From Chloroflexota bacterium (lineage in GTDB: Bacteria; Chloroflexota; Anaerolineae; VGOG01): a stretch of 58,146 nucleotides of DNA. Positions within the stretch are counted from its first letter, which is position 1. Each line of letters begins with the position of its first letter. The stretch is from contig JAUWOY010000014.1 in NCBI GenBank assembly GCA_030611885.1, positions 1 to 58,146 of the forward strand. Reading direction: 5' to 3'. The notes under the pieces were generated by a model that was given only the letters and a program-made list of their open reading frames with translations, searched no databases and was not told where the DNA came from. Below, piece by piece: positions 9,836-17,768 of the stretch. A program made the position numbers and the translations under genes.

Positions 9836-11134
9836 ATGAAACGTTATCACATTTGGACCATCGGCTGTCAGATGAATATAGCCGACTCGCGGCGAGCGGC
9901 GGAGGGGCTGGAACGCCTGGGCTACCGTTGGGCGAAGCGGGCCGAGGATGCTGACCTCGTCGTCCTCAACACCTGCGTGGTACGGCAGAGTGCTGAGGAC
10001 AAGGTGCTGGGCCGCCTCAGCTCCCTCAAGCCCCTCAAGAAGAAACACCCCGAAGCCATCATCGCCGTGATGGGCTGCCTGGTAGACGACGTCCCCGCTC
10101 TAAAACAGAACTTCCCCTACGTGGACGCCTTTCTCAAACCATCGGACGTGGCGGGCCTAGTCCAGTTTGTCAAAGAGCACCACTCGTCAGCAGCCGACCT
10201 CCAACCTCCAACCTCCAATATCCAATATCCAGTATCCCGTTACGTTCCAATCATCGAGGGCTGCGACCACTTCTGCACCTACTGCATCGTCAGGCTGCGG
10301 CGGGGGCGGGAGCGAAGCCGACCGGTGGACGAAATCGTGGAAGAGGTGGAATGCCTGGTGAAACGCGGGGCGCGGGAGGTGACTCTGCTGGGTCAGAACG
10401 TGGATGCCTACGGCCACGACTTGCCGGGCCAGCCCGATTTGGCTGACGTCCTGGCGGCTGTTCACGGAATCGAAGACCTGTGGCGCATCCGCTTCCTGAC
10501 CTCTCATCCCGCCGACATGAAGGAACGAATCATTGACGCCGTGGCCAGCCTCCCTAAAGTCTGCGAGCACGTTGAGATTCCCGTCCAATCGGGTGACGAC
10601 GCTGTCCTCAAACGCATGGTCCGAGGCTACAGCGTAGACCAGTACCGCCTACTGGTAGCCAAAATCCGCCAGCGCATCCCAGGGGTGAGCCTGGCGACGG
10701 ACGTGATCGTCGGCTTCCCCGGCGAGACCGAGGAGCAATTTATGAACACCTGCCGGCTCCTGGGGGAAATCCGTTTCGACGTGGTACATGTCGCTGCCTT
10801 CTCGCCCCGCCCCGGCACCGCCGCCAGCCGTCTCCCTGACGACATTCCTCAAGAGGAGAAAGAACGCCGCCGCAAGATCATCGAGGAATTGCAAGAGGTT
10901 GTTGCGGGTGAGATCAACCAGCGGCTCTTGGGGAAAACCGTCGAGGTATTAGTCGAGGAGAAGCACAAGGGCAAGTGGAAGGGTCGCACCCGCACCCATA
11001 AGTTGGTCTTCTTTGAAGACGCCCCCCCTCTTTCCCCCCCAAAGTTGGGGGGGATGAAGGAGGGGCGAGGAAAGTTAGCCCAGGTGAAGATCACCTGGGC
11101 GGGGCCGTGGTCTATGCAAGGGGAGTTAGCCTGA
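9836..11134 (+). CDS. miaB: tRNA-2-methylthio-N6-dimethylallyladenosine synthase (MiaB)
   Basis: Radical-SAM methylthiotransferase that adds the 2-methylthio group to i6A37 of tRNAs. The N-terminal MTTase domain has its three cluster cysteines (GCQMN C11, NTCVV C47, MGCLVDD C81). The radical SAM motif CDHFCTYC is at 143-150, followed by the TRAM region. About 432 residues from ATG 9836, chosen because it starts at the conserved KRYHIWTIGCQMN and has GGAGCAG upstream; the frame is open further up to 9623 without conserved sequence. Two repeat-derived insertions sit in the frame: a heptamer array at residues ~121-134 just before YVPIIEGCDHF, and a PPLSPPKLGG palindrome in the C-terminal TRAM domain at ~395-410. 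MiaB rather than MtaB/RimO is judged from the N-terminal motifs. Confidence 0.9.
   Translation: MKRYHIWTIGCQMNIADSRRAAEGLERLGYRWAKRAEDADLVVLNTCVVRQSAEDKVLGRLSSLKPLKKKHPEAIIAVMGCLVDDVPALKQNFPYVDAFLKPSDVAGLVQFVKEHHSSAADLQPPTSNIQYPVSRYVPIIEGCDHFCTYCIVRLRRGRERSRPVDEIVEEVECLVKRGAREVTLLGQNVDAYGHDLPGQPDLADVLAAVHGIEDLWRIRFLTSHPADMKERIIDAVASLPKVCEHVEIPVQSGDDAVLKRMVRGYSVDQYRLLVAKIRQRIPGVSLATDVIVGFPGETEEQFMNTCRLLGEIRFDVVHVAAFSPRPGTAASRLPDDIPQEEKERRRKIIEELQEVVAGEINQRLLGKTVEVLVEEKHKGKWKGRTRTHKLVFFEDAPPLSPPKLGGMKEGRGKLAQVKITWAGPWSMQGELA
10197..10238 (+). repeat. 7-bp tandem repeat inside miaB
   Basis: Six consecutive 7-bp units: ACCTCCA three times, ATATCCA twice and GTATCCC. Forty-two bases is 14 codons, so the miaB frame is preserved. 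The encoded peptide LQPPTSNIQYPVS lies between the MTTase and radical SAM domains. Confidence 0.8.
11020..11067. repeat. C/G-rich palindrome inside miaB (PPKLGG type)
   Basis: CGCCCCCCCTC and AGGGGCG arms flank a core CCCCCCCAAAGTTGGGGGGG. The same core occurs at 32018-32056 in the GH57 gene, and a diverged relative lies inside tsaD. In frame it gives PPLSPPKLGGMKEG. Confidence 0.7.
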
Positions 11135-11145
11135 AGTAAGCATTC

Positions 11146-11179
11146 AGACCCTTGGGGTTTTGGAAAACCCCAAGGGTCT
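11146..11179. terminator. 34-bp perfect palindrome between miaB and xseB, likely bidirectional terminator
   Basis: AGACCCTTGGGGTTTT and AAAACCCCAAGGGTCT flank a GG loop. It sits between convergent miaB and xseB and touches the xseB stop. The identical 34 bp recur at 34730-34763. Confidence 0.6.
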
Positions 11180-11421
11180 CACGATGCGTCTCTTTCCTCG
11201 AAGGGTGTTGTCTCGTAGCCCCCCTCGCCCGAGGGCACCAACTGGCTCACTTTCAACTCAGCATCGTCCAACTGCTGGCCGCAGTGCTGGGCCAGCTTCG
11301 TCCCCCGCTCGAAGAGGGCGATGGATTCATCCAGAGTCAACCCTCCCCCCTCCAGTCGCTGCACTGTGTCCTCTAATTCTTTGAATGCCTCTTCGAAAGA
11401 CAATTTCTCTGCTTCGTTCAT
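11179..11421 (-). CDS. xseB: Exodeoxyribonuclease VII small subunit
   Basis: An 80-residue helical protein with the family core LSFEEAFKELEDTVQRLEGG followed by LTLDESIALFERGTKLAQHC. It packs on XseA to form the single-strand-specific exonuclease VII. ATG at 11421 follows AGGAGAATCAAAA. It overlaps the xseA stop by 4 nt (ATGA), so the two are coupled. The C-terminal tail GGYETTPFEERDAS is longer than usual. Confidence 0.93.
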   Translation of the reverse strand: MNEAEKLSFEEAFKELEDTVQRLEGGGLTLDESIALFERGTKLAQHCGQQLDDAELKVSQLVPSGEGGYETTPFEERDAS

Positions 11422-12647
11422 TTTTGATTCTCCTGGCGTTGCACTGCCCAAGCGACCAGGCCCTCGAATTTTCCGTCGCTCACCTGGGTCTCGATTCGAT
11501 CCCCAGTCGCCACCTGGGCCACGCTTTTGACGATCTCCCCTGTTCTCAGTTGACGAGTTATAGAATAGCCTCTTTCCAGGGTGGCAAAAGGGCTGAGGCT
11601 CTGCAGGCGCAGGAGGTGGCCATGCAGCCGCTCTCGCCGCAGGGCCAACTGGTGAGCCAAACTGGCGCTGGCCGTGCGGGTTAGCTCATCTACGCGCTGG
11701 CGATAGGTGGCGATTTTGGCTTGAGGCGACAGTCGGCTGAGGGCTCGCTGCTGGGCCTCAAGAGCACTGCGCCGTTCGGCTATCTGTCTCCCCACGAGAG
11801 CGACCAGGCGGTTGCGATGGAAGTCCAGCGTTCCTCGCAGATCGCCTCGATCGGGCACGGCGATCTCCGCAGCAGCCGAAGGGGTGGGAGCTCGCACGTC
11901 GGCTACGAAGTCGGCGATGGTGAAGTCGGTCTCGTGGCCCACGCCGGAGATCACGGGCAAGCGCGATGAGTAGATGGCCCGCGCCACCCGCTCATCGTTG
12001 AAGGCCCACAGTTCCTCCAGTGACCCACCACCCCGAGCGACGATGATGGCCTCTGCATCTGTACACTCGTTGAGGGCCTCGATGGCAGCCACGATCTGCA
12101 GCGGCGCTTTGTCTCCTTGCACCAGGGTGGGGGAGAGGATCACCTCAACCAGGGGATAGCGACGTCCCAAGACGTGCAGTATGTCTCTGAGGGCGGCGCC
12201 AGTCGGCGAAGTGACCACGCCCACGCAGCAGGGGAAGGGTGGCAGAGGCCGCTTGCGCTCAGGGGCGAAAAGGCCCTCGGCCTCCAGGCGTTTCTTGAGG
12301 GCCTCGAACTCGAGGTACAAAACCCCCAGGCCGGCCGGCTGGAGGGCATCCACGTAGAATTGATAAGTGCCTTGAACCTCGTAGACGGAGATGCGGCCGT
12401 GGGCAAGGATGGCTTCGCCGTTTTGGGGAAAGTAGGCTTGCTGTACAGCCAACGAGCGCCACATCACGCAGCGGATGCTGGCTGCTTTATCTTTCAGGGT
12501 GAAGTAAGCGTGTCCCGCCGCCGAGCGGGAGAAATTAGAAACCTCGCCCTCTATCCAGAGGTCCTGGAGCACGAAGTCTATCTCGAAGAGATCTTTGATG
12601 TAGCTGTTGATCTGGCTGACGGTGAAGTAGTGAGTAGCTTTAGACAT
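11418..12647 (-). CDS. xseA: Exodeoxyribonuclease VII large subunit
   Basis: A 409-residue protein with an N-terminal OB fold (YFTVSQINSYIKDLFE, LWIEGEVSNFSRSAAGHAYF) and the catalytic domain (GVVTSPTGAALRDIL, IIVARGGGSLEELWAFNDE, SGVGHETDFTIADFVAD, RAPTPSAAAE). It degrades single-stranded DNA in repair. Start ATG 12647 lies inside the end of the HEPN gene, overlapping its stop, with no strong Shine-Dalgarno, so translation is probably coupled. An in-frame start further upstream would add residues encoded within the HEPN gene and is less likely. The coupling makes xseAB the distal part of an operon that starts with the MNT gene at 13366. Confidence 0.94.
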   Translation of the reverse strand: MSKATHYFTVSQINSYIKDLFEIDFVLQDLWIEGEVSNFSRSAAGHAYFTLKDKAASIRCVMWRSLAVQQAYFPQNGEAILAHGRISVYEVQGTYQFYVDALQPAGLGVLYLEFEALKKRLEAEGLFAPERKRPLPPFPCCVGVVTSPTGAALRDILHVLGRRYPLVEVILSPTLVQGDKAPLQIVAAIEALNECTDAEAIIVARGGGSLEELWAFNDERVARAIYSSRLPVISGVGHETDFTIADFVADVRAPTPSAAAEIAVPDRGDLRGTLDFHRNRLVALVGRQIAERRSALEAQQRALSRLSPQAKIATYRQRVDELTRTASASLAHQLALRRERLHGHLLRLQSLSPFATLERGYSITRQLRTGEIVKSVAQVATGDRIETQVSDGKFEGLVAWAVQRQENQK

Positions 12648-13038
12648 ACAGGATGCTTTCGGCCCACAAAACGACTTGTTCAGCCAATTCGAGGGCACTT
12701 TGGTACTCCTCGTCGGTTACCTCTTCGCCCCAGTCGGGATAGCGGACCTGGACCGCGTATGAAGTGAGGCCAGCGGCGGCCTTGACTTCCGGCGGAATTT
12801 GCAGACTGGCCGATTCGAGGATGTCCATCAAAATGACCAAGGAATGTGTCTTGGGGAAATCGAGGTTATGATGCACGCATACAGCCTTCAGCGCCTTTTC
12901 CGCAGCCTGCTGGGCATCGAAGCAGAGATCTTCCAGAAAGACCCCTGGATGGCCGCTCCCCAGCTCGGCAATTTTCAGGTTACTTTTGGCCCGGGCCAGC
13001 CAAGCCAAAGGATCGGTTGGATCAGTTCTACGCTTCAT
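12640..13038 (-). CDS. HEPN domain protein (toxin-like partner of MNT)
   Basis: 132 residues. The core CFDAQQAAEKALKAV (about 40-54) followed by PKTHSLVILM is the HEPN signature of the COG2250 type. In HEPN-MNT pairs this is the RNase-like or AMPylation-controlled toxin; COG2250 members often lack the strict RX4-6H catalytic motif, and I do not see a clear one here. ATG 13038 overlaps the MNT stop by 11 nt, and its own stop overlaps the xseA start, making a continuous translationally coupled block. Confidence 0.88.
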   Translation of the reverse strand: MKRRTDPTDPLAWLARAKSNLKIAELGSGHPGVFLEDLCFDAQQAAEKALKAVCVHHNLDFPKTHSLVILMDILESASLQIPPEVKAAAGLTSYAVQVRYPDWGEEVTDEEYQSALELAEQVVLWAESILYV

Positions 13039-13366
13039 AGATGATCTCCCCTTCGCGCAATGCCGGGCGTAGGATCGTCCCGACCTTGTCGCCATACTGC
13101 TCAATATCCTGCTCTGTCGCCACAACGACATCTACCGGCAGTGGGATGCCGTGCAAGTTGCGGTAAATCTCCTGGGCAAGGGAACGGCGATGGACCGGTC
13201 CTCGCACGATTACTAGCAAGTCCAAGTCACTATCTGGTCCCATTTGGCCCCGCACTGCCGAACCGAAAAGCACGATTCGGCGGGGATGAACGACCCTGAA
13301 GACCCGCTGGATGACTTCATCTAAAACGTCCTGATGCGGTACGGCGATGGCTTGAAAAGTGGTCAT
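13028..13366 (-). CDS. MNT-type minimal nucleotidyltransferase (antitoxin-like)
   Basis: 112 residues. The polymerase beta-fold motif GSAVRGQMGPDSDLDLLV (about 35-52) supplies the G-S and D-x-D catalytic residues, and a third acidic strand PVDVVVA follows. MntA-type enzymes neutralise HEPN toxins by poly-AMPylation. An excellent AGAGGAGGGAAACG ribosome site precedes ATG 13366, and a promoter lies at 13420-13448. First gene of the MNT-HEPN-xseA-xseB operon. Confidence 0.9.
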   Translation of the reverse strand: MTTFQAIAVPHQDVLDEVIQRVFRVVHPRRIVLFGSAVRGQMGPDSDLDLLVIVRGPVHRRSLAQEIYRNLHGIPLPVDVVVATEQDIEQYGDKVGTILRPALREGEIIYEA

Positions 13367-13419
13367 CGTTTCCCTCCTCTCATTCGAATAACTTCCTCTG
13401 CTGCACGGCTCTGCACGAC

Positions 13420-13448
13420 ATTATATCACGTCTAGAGGGCAAAGGCAA
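13420..13448 (-). promoter_or_regulatory. Predicted promoter of the MNT-HEPN-xseAB operon
   Basis: On the minus strand TTGCCT (13443-13448), 17-bp spacer, TATAAT (13420-13425). The -35 box lies within the U-tract region of the terminator of the upstream gene. Confidence 0.6.
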
Positions 13449-13488
13449 AAAAGTTGCCCCCTCCGCTCCGCGGGGGAACAGAGGGGGC
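13447..13488 (-). terminator. Terminator after the bactofilin-like gene
   Basis: Read on the minus strand, stem GCCCCCTCT / GAGGGGGC (plus-strand 13480-13488 and 13456-13463) is followed by AACTTTTTT. Outer A/T arms at 13445-13452 and 13495-13503 lengthen the hairpin. Confidence 0.7.
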
Positions 13489-13511
13489 GATTCGATTTTT
13501 GCCAGGGAGCG

Positions 13512-14852
13512 TTAGGCGAGTGCTGCCCGGCGACGACGGCAGGCTTCCCCGACCATCAGCCAGAGGGCTCCCAGGCCCAGGAGGGTGACGATCAGGCCGA
13601 TAAACCAACCCAGGATGGGGATGGCCCTGACGATGGTGAAGAGCACTATTCCCAGCACCATCGGCCAGACCCGGCCCGCCCCCCACGAATCCCGGATGCG
13701 TTCGAGGATCATGCGCCCCACCAGGAGGCTGAACACAATTTTGGTGACGTAGCCTGCCGCGATCAGGAAACCCACTACGATCGTCGTGTTAGTGAGAATG
13801 CCCAGGCCCGTGATGCAGACGACCAGGCCGCCAAAGCCCAGTACACCGAGGAAAAGATCCAGGACGACCATCAAAAAGCCTACCACGGGGACCGCAACGC
13901 AGACGAAGATAACGACGAGGATACCCCAGCCCAGACTGCCCCACGGCCTGGTCTGCAGGGCGGTCGCAGCCTCCCGCACCGGGCCCGGCACGACCCAGAC
14001 GAGCAGCAAGCCAACCAGCAGCAGGGCCGCCAGCCGGCGCAGTTGGTCCAGGGACCAGTTCAGCATGACCTGCTGTGAAGTTAGCACTTTCACCTCCTCC
14101 ACTTCCACCGGTGACGGCACTGGTGTTTGATAGGCGACGCCACCCACTATCTCGGCTCCAGACTCTATCTCGCCCCTGCTGCCGCTGGTGTAGGTGAGCT
14201 TCCCTCCGATCTCGGCCCCTTCGGTCACCCTGAAGCCAGGCGGCAGCATCGGCGCTGGCACCCACGTCTGGAAGAAGGGCTGCGCAGCCTCGAAATCGGG
14301 ATCGGGCTCACCGACGTCCACCGCCACGTTACCTCCGATGCGCCCGGCGATCTCCAGCGCGCCCATCCCCCCGTAGAAGTCTTCCTCCACCTCTCCGGCC
14401 AACTCGGCCTGGTAACCTCCCCAGAAGAGCGAGCCGCCAACGGTGCTGCCATCCATGGCGTCGAAGCTGTAGCCAGCAGCGAAGACATCGTCAGCGATTC
14501 GCGCGTTCGGACCCAGGGTGAGAACGCCGCCAGCGATGCGCACATCGTCCTGAAGCTCGCCGTTGATGGTGATGTATCCGGCGGTGCCCCAGAAATCGCC
14601 TTCCACCGTTCCGTTGACGATAATCTCACTGCCTGCGGCGATAAGGTCGCCTTTGATCGTCCCCTCGATCCTGATCGTCTCAGCTCCCACGTAGAGGTCA
14701 TCCTCGACCACTTCGTCCGGCCCGACGATCACCTCGTCCCCGCCTTTGAATTCACCAGCCCAGGCGACGGGCGTCAGCCAGAAAAGGCTCAAGAGCACGA
14801 TTCCCAGGATCGCCAGCCCTTTCCTGACCCGAGAATTAAACCTTCCTTTCAT
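13512..14852 (-). CDS. Exported bactofilin-like beta-helix protein with C-terminal membrane domain
   Basis: 446 residues. A signal peptide or signal anchor (GLAILGIVLLSLFWLTPVAWA) covers about residues 12-32. It is followed to about 270 by short repeats of the polymer-forming bactofilin type (GTIKGDLIAAGSEIIVNGTV, GGNVAVDVG and similar), so the beta-helix should be outside the membrane. The last ~165 residues are strongly hydrophobic, with about six membrane spans and short charged links. ATG 14852 follows AGGAGGAACTTCT. Canonical bactofilins are cytosolic cytoskeletal proteins; this is an extracytoplasmic relative that may organise the cell surface (inference). It is transcribed divergently from iorA. 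Confidence 0.72.
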   Translation of the reverse strand: MKGRFNSRVRKGLAILGIVLLSLFWLTPVAWAGEFKGGDEVIVGPDEVVEDDLYVGAETIRIEGTIKGDLIAAGSEIIVNGTVEGDFWGTAGYITINGELQDDVRIAGGVLTLGPNARIADDVFAAGYSFDAMDGSTVGGSLFWGGYQAELAGEVEEDFYGGMGALEIAGRIGGNVAVDVGEPDPDFEAAQPFFQTWVPAPMLPPGFRVTEGAEIGGKLTYTSGSRGEIESGAEIVGGVAYQTPVPSPVEVEEVKVLTSQQVMLNWSLDQLRRLAALLLVGLLLVWVVPGPVREAATALQTRPWGSLGWGILVVIFVCVAVPVVGFLMVVLDLFLGVLGFGGLVVCITGLGILTNTTIVVGFLIAAGYVTKIVFSLLVGRMILERIRDSWGAGRVWPMVLGIVLFTIVRAIPILGWFIGLIVTLLGLGALWLMVGEACRRRRAALA

Positions 14853-14956
14853 TAGAAGTTCCTCCTTTGCTTGAATGAATTTGCGGACTCCGTCGTTTCC
14901 GGTGAGCAATCTGCTTTTCGCATCACCTCCTCGGATTGGATGTTCTCCTGCTCTCT

Positions 14957-14984
14957 ATTATACCTGACCCCCTCAAAAAGGCAA
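14957..14984 (-). promoter_or_regulatory. Predicted promoter of the bactofilin-like gene
   Basis: Minus strand TTGCCT (14979-14984), 16-bp spacer, TATAAT (14957-14962), about 105 bp upstream of ATG 14852. Confidence 0.55.
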
Positions 14985-15020
14985 ACCTTCGTATTCACGA
15001 CGTACAGTAAACAGGCGGAT

Positions 15021-15049
15021 TTGACGCCTATGATAATATGTACTACAAT
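15021..15049 (+). promoter_or_regulatory. Predicted promoter of the ior operon
   Basis: TTGACG (15021-15026), 17-bp spacer, TACAAT (15044-15049), about 100 bp before iorA. The intergenic space 14853-15147 otherwise holds only the divergent promoter. Confidence 0.55.
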
Positions 15050-15147
15050 TCTTTCACGACAAAGACACGTGAGCAGATATGTCACCGGAATTCGGGGTGA
15101 GAAGCACATTATTTAGCAAAAAAACTAACCAATGGAGGTGAAGTGAA

Positions 15148-16731
15148 ATGGCAGAAAGATTGCTGCTGCTCGGCGATGAAGCCGTTGCTCTGGCCGCAGT
15201 GCACGCGGGAATAAGCGGGGCTTACTCGTATCCGGGTACCCCGGCAAGCGAGATATTCGAGCACGTGGAGAAGTTCGCCGACCGCTTCGGCGTACACGCT
15301 GCCTGGTCGGCAAACGAGAAGGTGGCATACGAGGAGGCCCTGGGGATGTCCTTCGCGGGGAAGAGGGTGCTGGTCAGCATGAAGCACGTGGGGCTAAACG
15401 TGGCCGCGGATCCCTTCGTGAACTCCGCGATAAGCGGGGTGAACGGCGGGCTGGTGCTCGCTGTTGCCGATGACCCAGGCATGCACTCCTCTCAAAACGA
15501 GCAGGACTCCCGCTACTACGCCAACTTCGCTCGGATTCCCTGCCTCGAGCCGTCCAACCAGCAGGAAGCGTACGAGATGACCAGGGAGGCCTTCGAGCTT
15601 TCCGAGAGGTTCGGCCTGCCGGTCATGGTCAGGCTCACCACCAGGCTGGCGCACAGCAGGGCGGACGTGGCGGTGGGTGAACCGAGAGAACAGAAGGGCT
15701 TGAAAAAGCCCGCCGACGTCTCCGCGTGGACCCTGCTTCCAGGCAATGCCAGGAGGCAATACAGGAAGCTCCTGGAGAAACGGCCATCCCTGCTTCAGGC
15801 CAGCGAAGCGTCCCAGCACAACGCGATTGACCTCTCCGGTCCGGACAGAAGCCTGGGCGTCATAGCGTCCGGGATAGCCTACAACTATTTCATGGAGGCT
15901 GTGGGCGGCGTCAGCCCCTATCCCTACGTCAAAATCGGCATGTATCCGCTGCCCGTTTCGGCCATCCGGAGGCTGTATCAGGCTGTGGGCCGGATGATGG
16001 TGATAGAGGAGGGGTATCCCTTTATCGAGGAGCTGATGAGCGGGGTTTTGGGCTGCGGAAAGCCAGTGTTGGGCAAGCTTTCCGGTGCGCTGCCCCGCAC
16101 CGGCGAGCTGAGGCCGGAGCTTGTGGCCGGAGCGTTGGGGATGCAGTGGGAGGCAAGCGAATTTGTGCCCTTCGAGCCCCTCGCCGCGCGACCTCCCGCG
16201 CTTTGCAAGGGCTGCCCCCATGTGGACACCTTCAGGGCGATGAAGGAAGCCATCTCGATTTACGAGCAGCCCACGGTCTTTTCGGACATCGGCTGCTACA
16301 CGCTCGGCTTCTATCCGCCCTTCCAGGCCATCGAGACCTGCATAGATATGGGTGCCAGCATCGGCATGGCCGCGGGCGCGGCTCATGCAGGGATGTTTCC
16401 GGTTCTGTGCGCCATCGGCGACTCGACGTTCTGCCACTCCGGCATGACGCCGCTCATCGGAGCCGCCAAGGAGAACGTGAACGTAAAGGTGTTCATTCTA
16501 GACAACGGGACCGTAGCCATGACCGGTACCCAGGAGACGATGGCCACGGGCGAAAGGCTGGTGGAAGTGGTGGTGGGCCTGGGGGTGCCCAGGGAGCACG
16601 TCCGCACCCTCGTCCCCCTCCCCAAAAACCACGAGGAGAATGTGAGGTTGATCCGGGAGGAGATCGAATACGAGGGGCTATCCGTGCTCATTCCCCAAAG
16701 GCCCTGCATCCACCTCAAGAGAAAAATCTAG
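15148..16731 (+). CDS. iorA: Indolepyruvate ferredoxin oxidoreductase, alpha subunit, lacking the ferredoxin tail
   Basis: A 527-residue thiamine-diphosphate subunit that oxidatively decarboxylates aryl pyruvates from aromatic amino acids to aryl-acetyl-CoA, passing electrons to ferredoxin. Seen: the N-terminal pyrimidine-binding fold (SGAYSYPGTPASEIFEHVE), the CKGCPHVDTF cluster-like motif of this family, and the TPP-binding domain (AIGDSTFCHSGMTPLI, DNGTVAMTG). The protein stops at PQRPCIHLKRKI, where classical IorA continues into a C-terminal domain with two CxxCxxC motifs; that domain is absent, so another ferredoxin must take over. ATG 15148 follows TGGAGGTGAAGTGAA. The nearest downstream gene is iorB. 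Confidence 0.92.
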   Translation: MAERLLLLGDEAVALAAVHAGISGAYSYPGTPASEIFEHVEKFADRFGVHAAWSANEKVAYEEALGMSFAGKRVLVSMKHVGLNVAADPFVNSAISGVNGGLVLAVADDPGMHSSQNEQDSRYYANFARIPCLEPSNQQEAYEMTREAFELSERFGLPVMVRLTTRLAHSRADVAVGEPREQKGLKKPADVSAWTLLPGNARRQYRKLLEKRPSLLQASEASQHNAIDLSGPDRSLGVIASGIAYNYFMEAVGGVSPYPYVKIGMYPLPVSAIRRLYQAVGRMMVIEEGYPFIEELMSGVLGCGKPVLGKLSGALPRTGELRPELVAGALGMQWEASEFVPFEPLAARPPALCKGCPHVDTFRAMKEAISIYEQPTVFSDIGCYTLGFYPPFQAIETCIDMGASIGMAAGAAHAGMFPVLCAIGDSTFCHSGMTPLIGAAKENVNVKVFILDNGTVAMTGTQETMATGERLVEVVVGLGVPREHVRTLVPLPKNHEENVRLIREEIEYEGLSVLIPQRPCIHLKRKI

Positions 16732-16733
16732 GT

Positions 16734-16844
16734 AAGCGTTCAGGCGTCATTGCGAGGCGCGGTTTTTTGTGCCGAAGCAATCCCCTACATTGATGGAGAT
16801 TGCTTCGCAAAAACCGCTCGCAATGACACTGGGCTGAACGGTTA
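16734..16844. repeat. Nested palindromic repeat between iorA and iorB
   Basis: Outer arms GTAAGCGTTCAG and CTGAACGGTTAC enclose GTCATTGCGAG (16746-16756) and CTCGCAATGAC (16817-16827), then inner arms GCGGTTTTTTG and CAAAAACCGC around a GAAGCAATC/GATTGCTTC stem. It shares its ends with the larger elements at 30913 and 52235. Confidence 0.75.
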
Positions 16845-16866
16845 CAAATCTAGCAGGAGGTAAGCC

Positions 16867-17658
16867 ATGGAATTCAACATCATCCTCTCAGGCGTGGGAG
16901 GCCAGGGGATCCTCACCATAGCCTACATGCTCGACAACGCCAGCGTCGCCAATTCTTACCACTTCAAGCAGGCCGAAGCTCACGGGATGGCCCAGCGGGG
17001 AGGTGCGATTCAGACCCACCTGCGCATATCCGACAGGCCCATCTTCAGCGACCTGATCCCGCAGGCGAGGGCCGACCTCATCATCAGCGTCGAGCCGCTG
17101 GAGGTGAACCGCTACCTCAGCTACCTGAAGAAGGACGGTGCAGTGGTTTCAAGCTCGACCCCGGTGAAGAACATCCCCAACTATCCCGACGAACGCGAGT
17201 TGCTCCGGCACCTCCTGTCGCTTCCCAAGGTCGTGCTTCTGGACGCGGGCAAGATCGCGCGCCAAGCTGGCAGCAGCCGCTCACAAAACATGGTGATGCT
17301 CGGCGCGGCTACCCCCTTTCTCCCCTTCAGCCTCGAAGAATTCCCCCCCTTTATTCGGGAGCTGTTCGGCGGCAAGGGGAGCAGGGTGGTGGAAACGAAC
17401 ATCAAGGCCCTCACCATGGGATTCAAGGCTTCATCGTTCTTCATTCAATTGGTAGGCCACGGCGTCTCCAAAGGGACCGCCTTTGCCCTGATCGAACGGT
17501 TCGATCCCGAAACCGTGGAGCCGGAGGATGCGGCAGAGTGGGCGAGCGGGCTTCGCGGCAACGAGGAGCGAGCCGTCCGGCGGCTTGCAGAGCTCGCAGG
17601 CGACGTGCCAGCCACCCAGGCCGGGCTCGAGTCGCTCCTACACCAGTCATCACTTTAG
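16867..17658 (+). CDS. iorB: Indolepyruvate ferredoxin oxidoreductase, beta subunit
   Basis: 263 residues of the pyruvate-ferredoxin oxidoreductase gamma-type fold: GVGGQGILTIAYML at about 8-21 and EAHGMAQRGGAIQTHLR at about 38-54 are diagnostic. Somewhat longer than the usual ~200 residues because of a C-terminal extension after about 195. RBS AGCAGGAGGTAAGCC precedes ATG 16867. It pairs with iorA despite the repeat in the 135-bp gap. Confidence 0.93.
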   Translation: MEFNIILSGVGGQGILTIAYMLDNASVANSYHFKQAEAHGMAQRGGAIQTHLRISDRPIFSDLIPQARADLIISVEPLEVNRYLSYLKKDGAVVSSSTPVKNIPNYPDERELLRHLLSLPKVVLLDAGKIARQAGSSRSQNMVMLGAATPFLPFSLEEFPPFIRELFGGKGSRVVETNIKALTMGFKASSFFIQLVGHGVSKGTAFALIERFDPETVEPEDAAEWASGLRGNEERAVRRLAELAGDVPATQAGLESLLHQSSL

Positions 17659-17680
17659 GAGACTGGATACTGGCATGTTT

Positions 17681-17742
17681 TTCGTAGTGGCGACTTCAGT
17701 CGTTCACAACGGAGCCAAAGCGACTGAAGTCGCTACTACGAA
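17681..17742. repeat. Dispersed-type palindrome between iorB and the acyl-CoA ligase
   Basis: 22-bp arms: 17681-17702 begins TTCGTAGTGGCGACTTCAG, and 17721-17742 is its near-perfect complement CGACTGAAGTCGCTACTACG plus AA. The loop is 18 nt. No T-tract, so probably a repeat or mRNA-processing hairpin rather than a terminator. Confidence 0.65.
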
Positions 17743-17768
17743 TCCCTTAACTCCAGTTAGGAGATACG

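Noticed and set aside
12117-12767. A plus-strand frame over xseA and the HEPN gene
   Set aside because: Crosses two supported minus-strand genes and matches nothing.
15394-16437. A 347-codon open frame antisense to iorA
   Set aside because: No motif; iorA is supported throughout.
16732-16866. A hidden ferredoxin domain after iorA through a frameshift
   Set aside because: The interval is a palindromic repeat and none of its frames has a CxxCxxC pattern.
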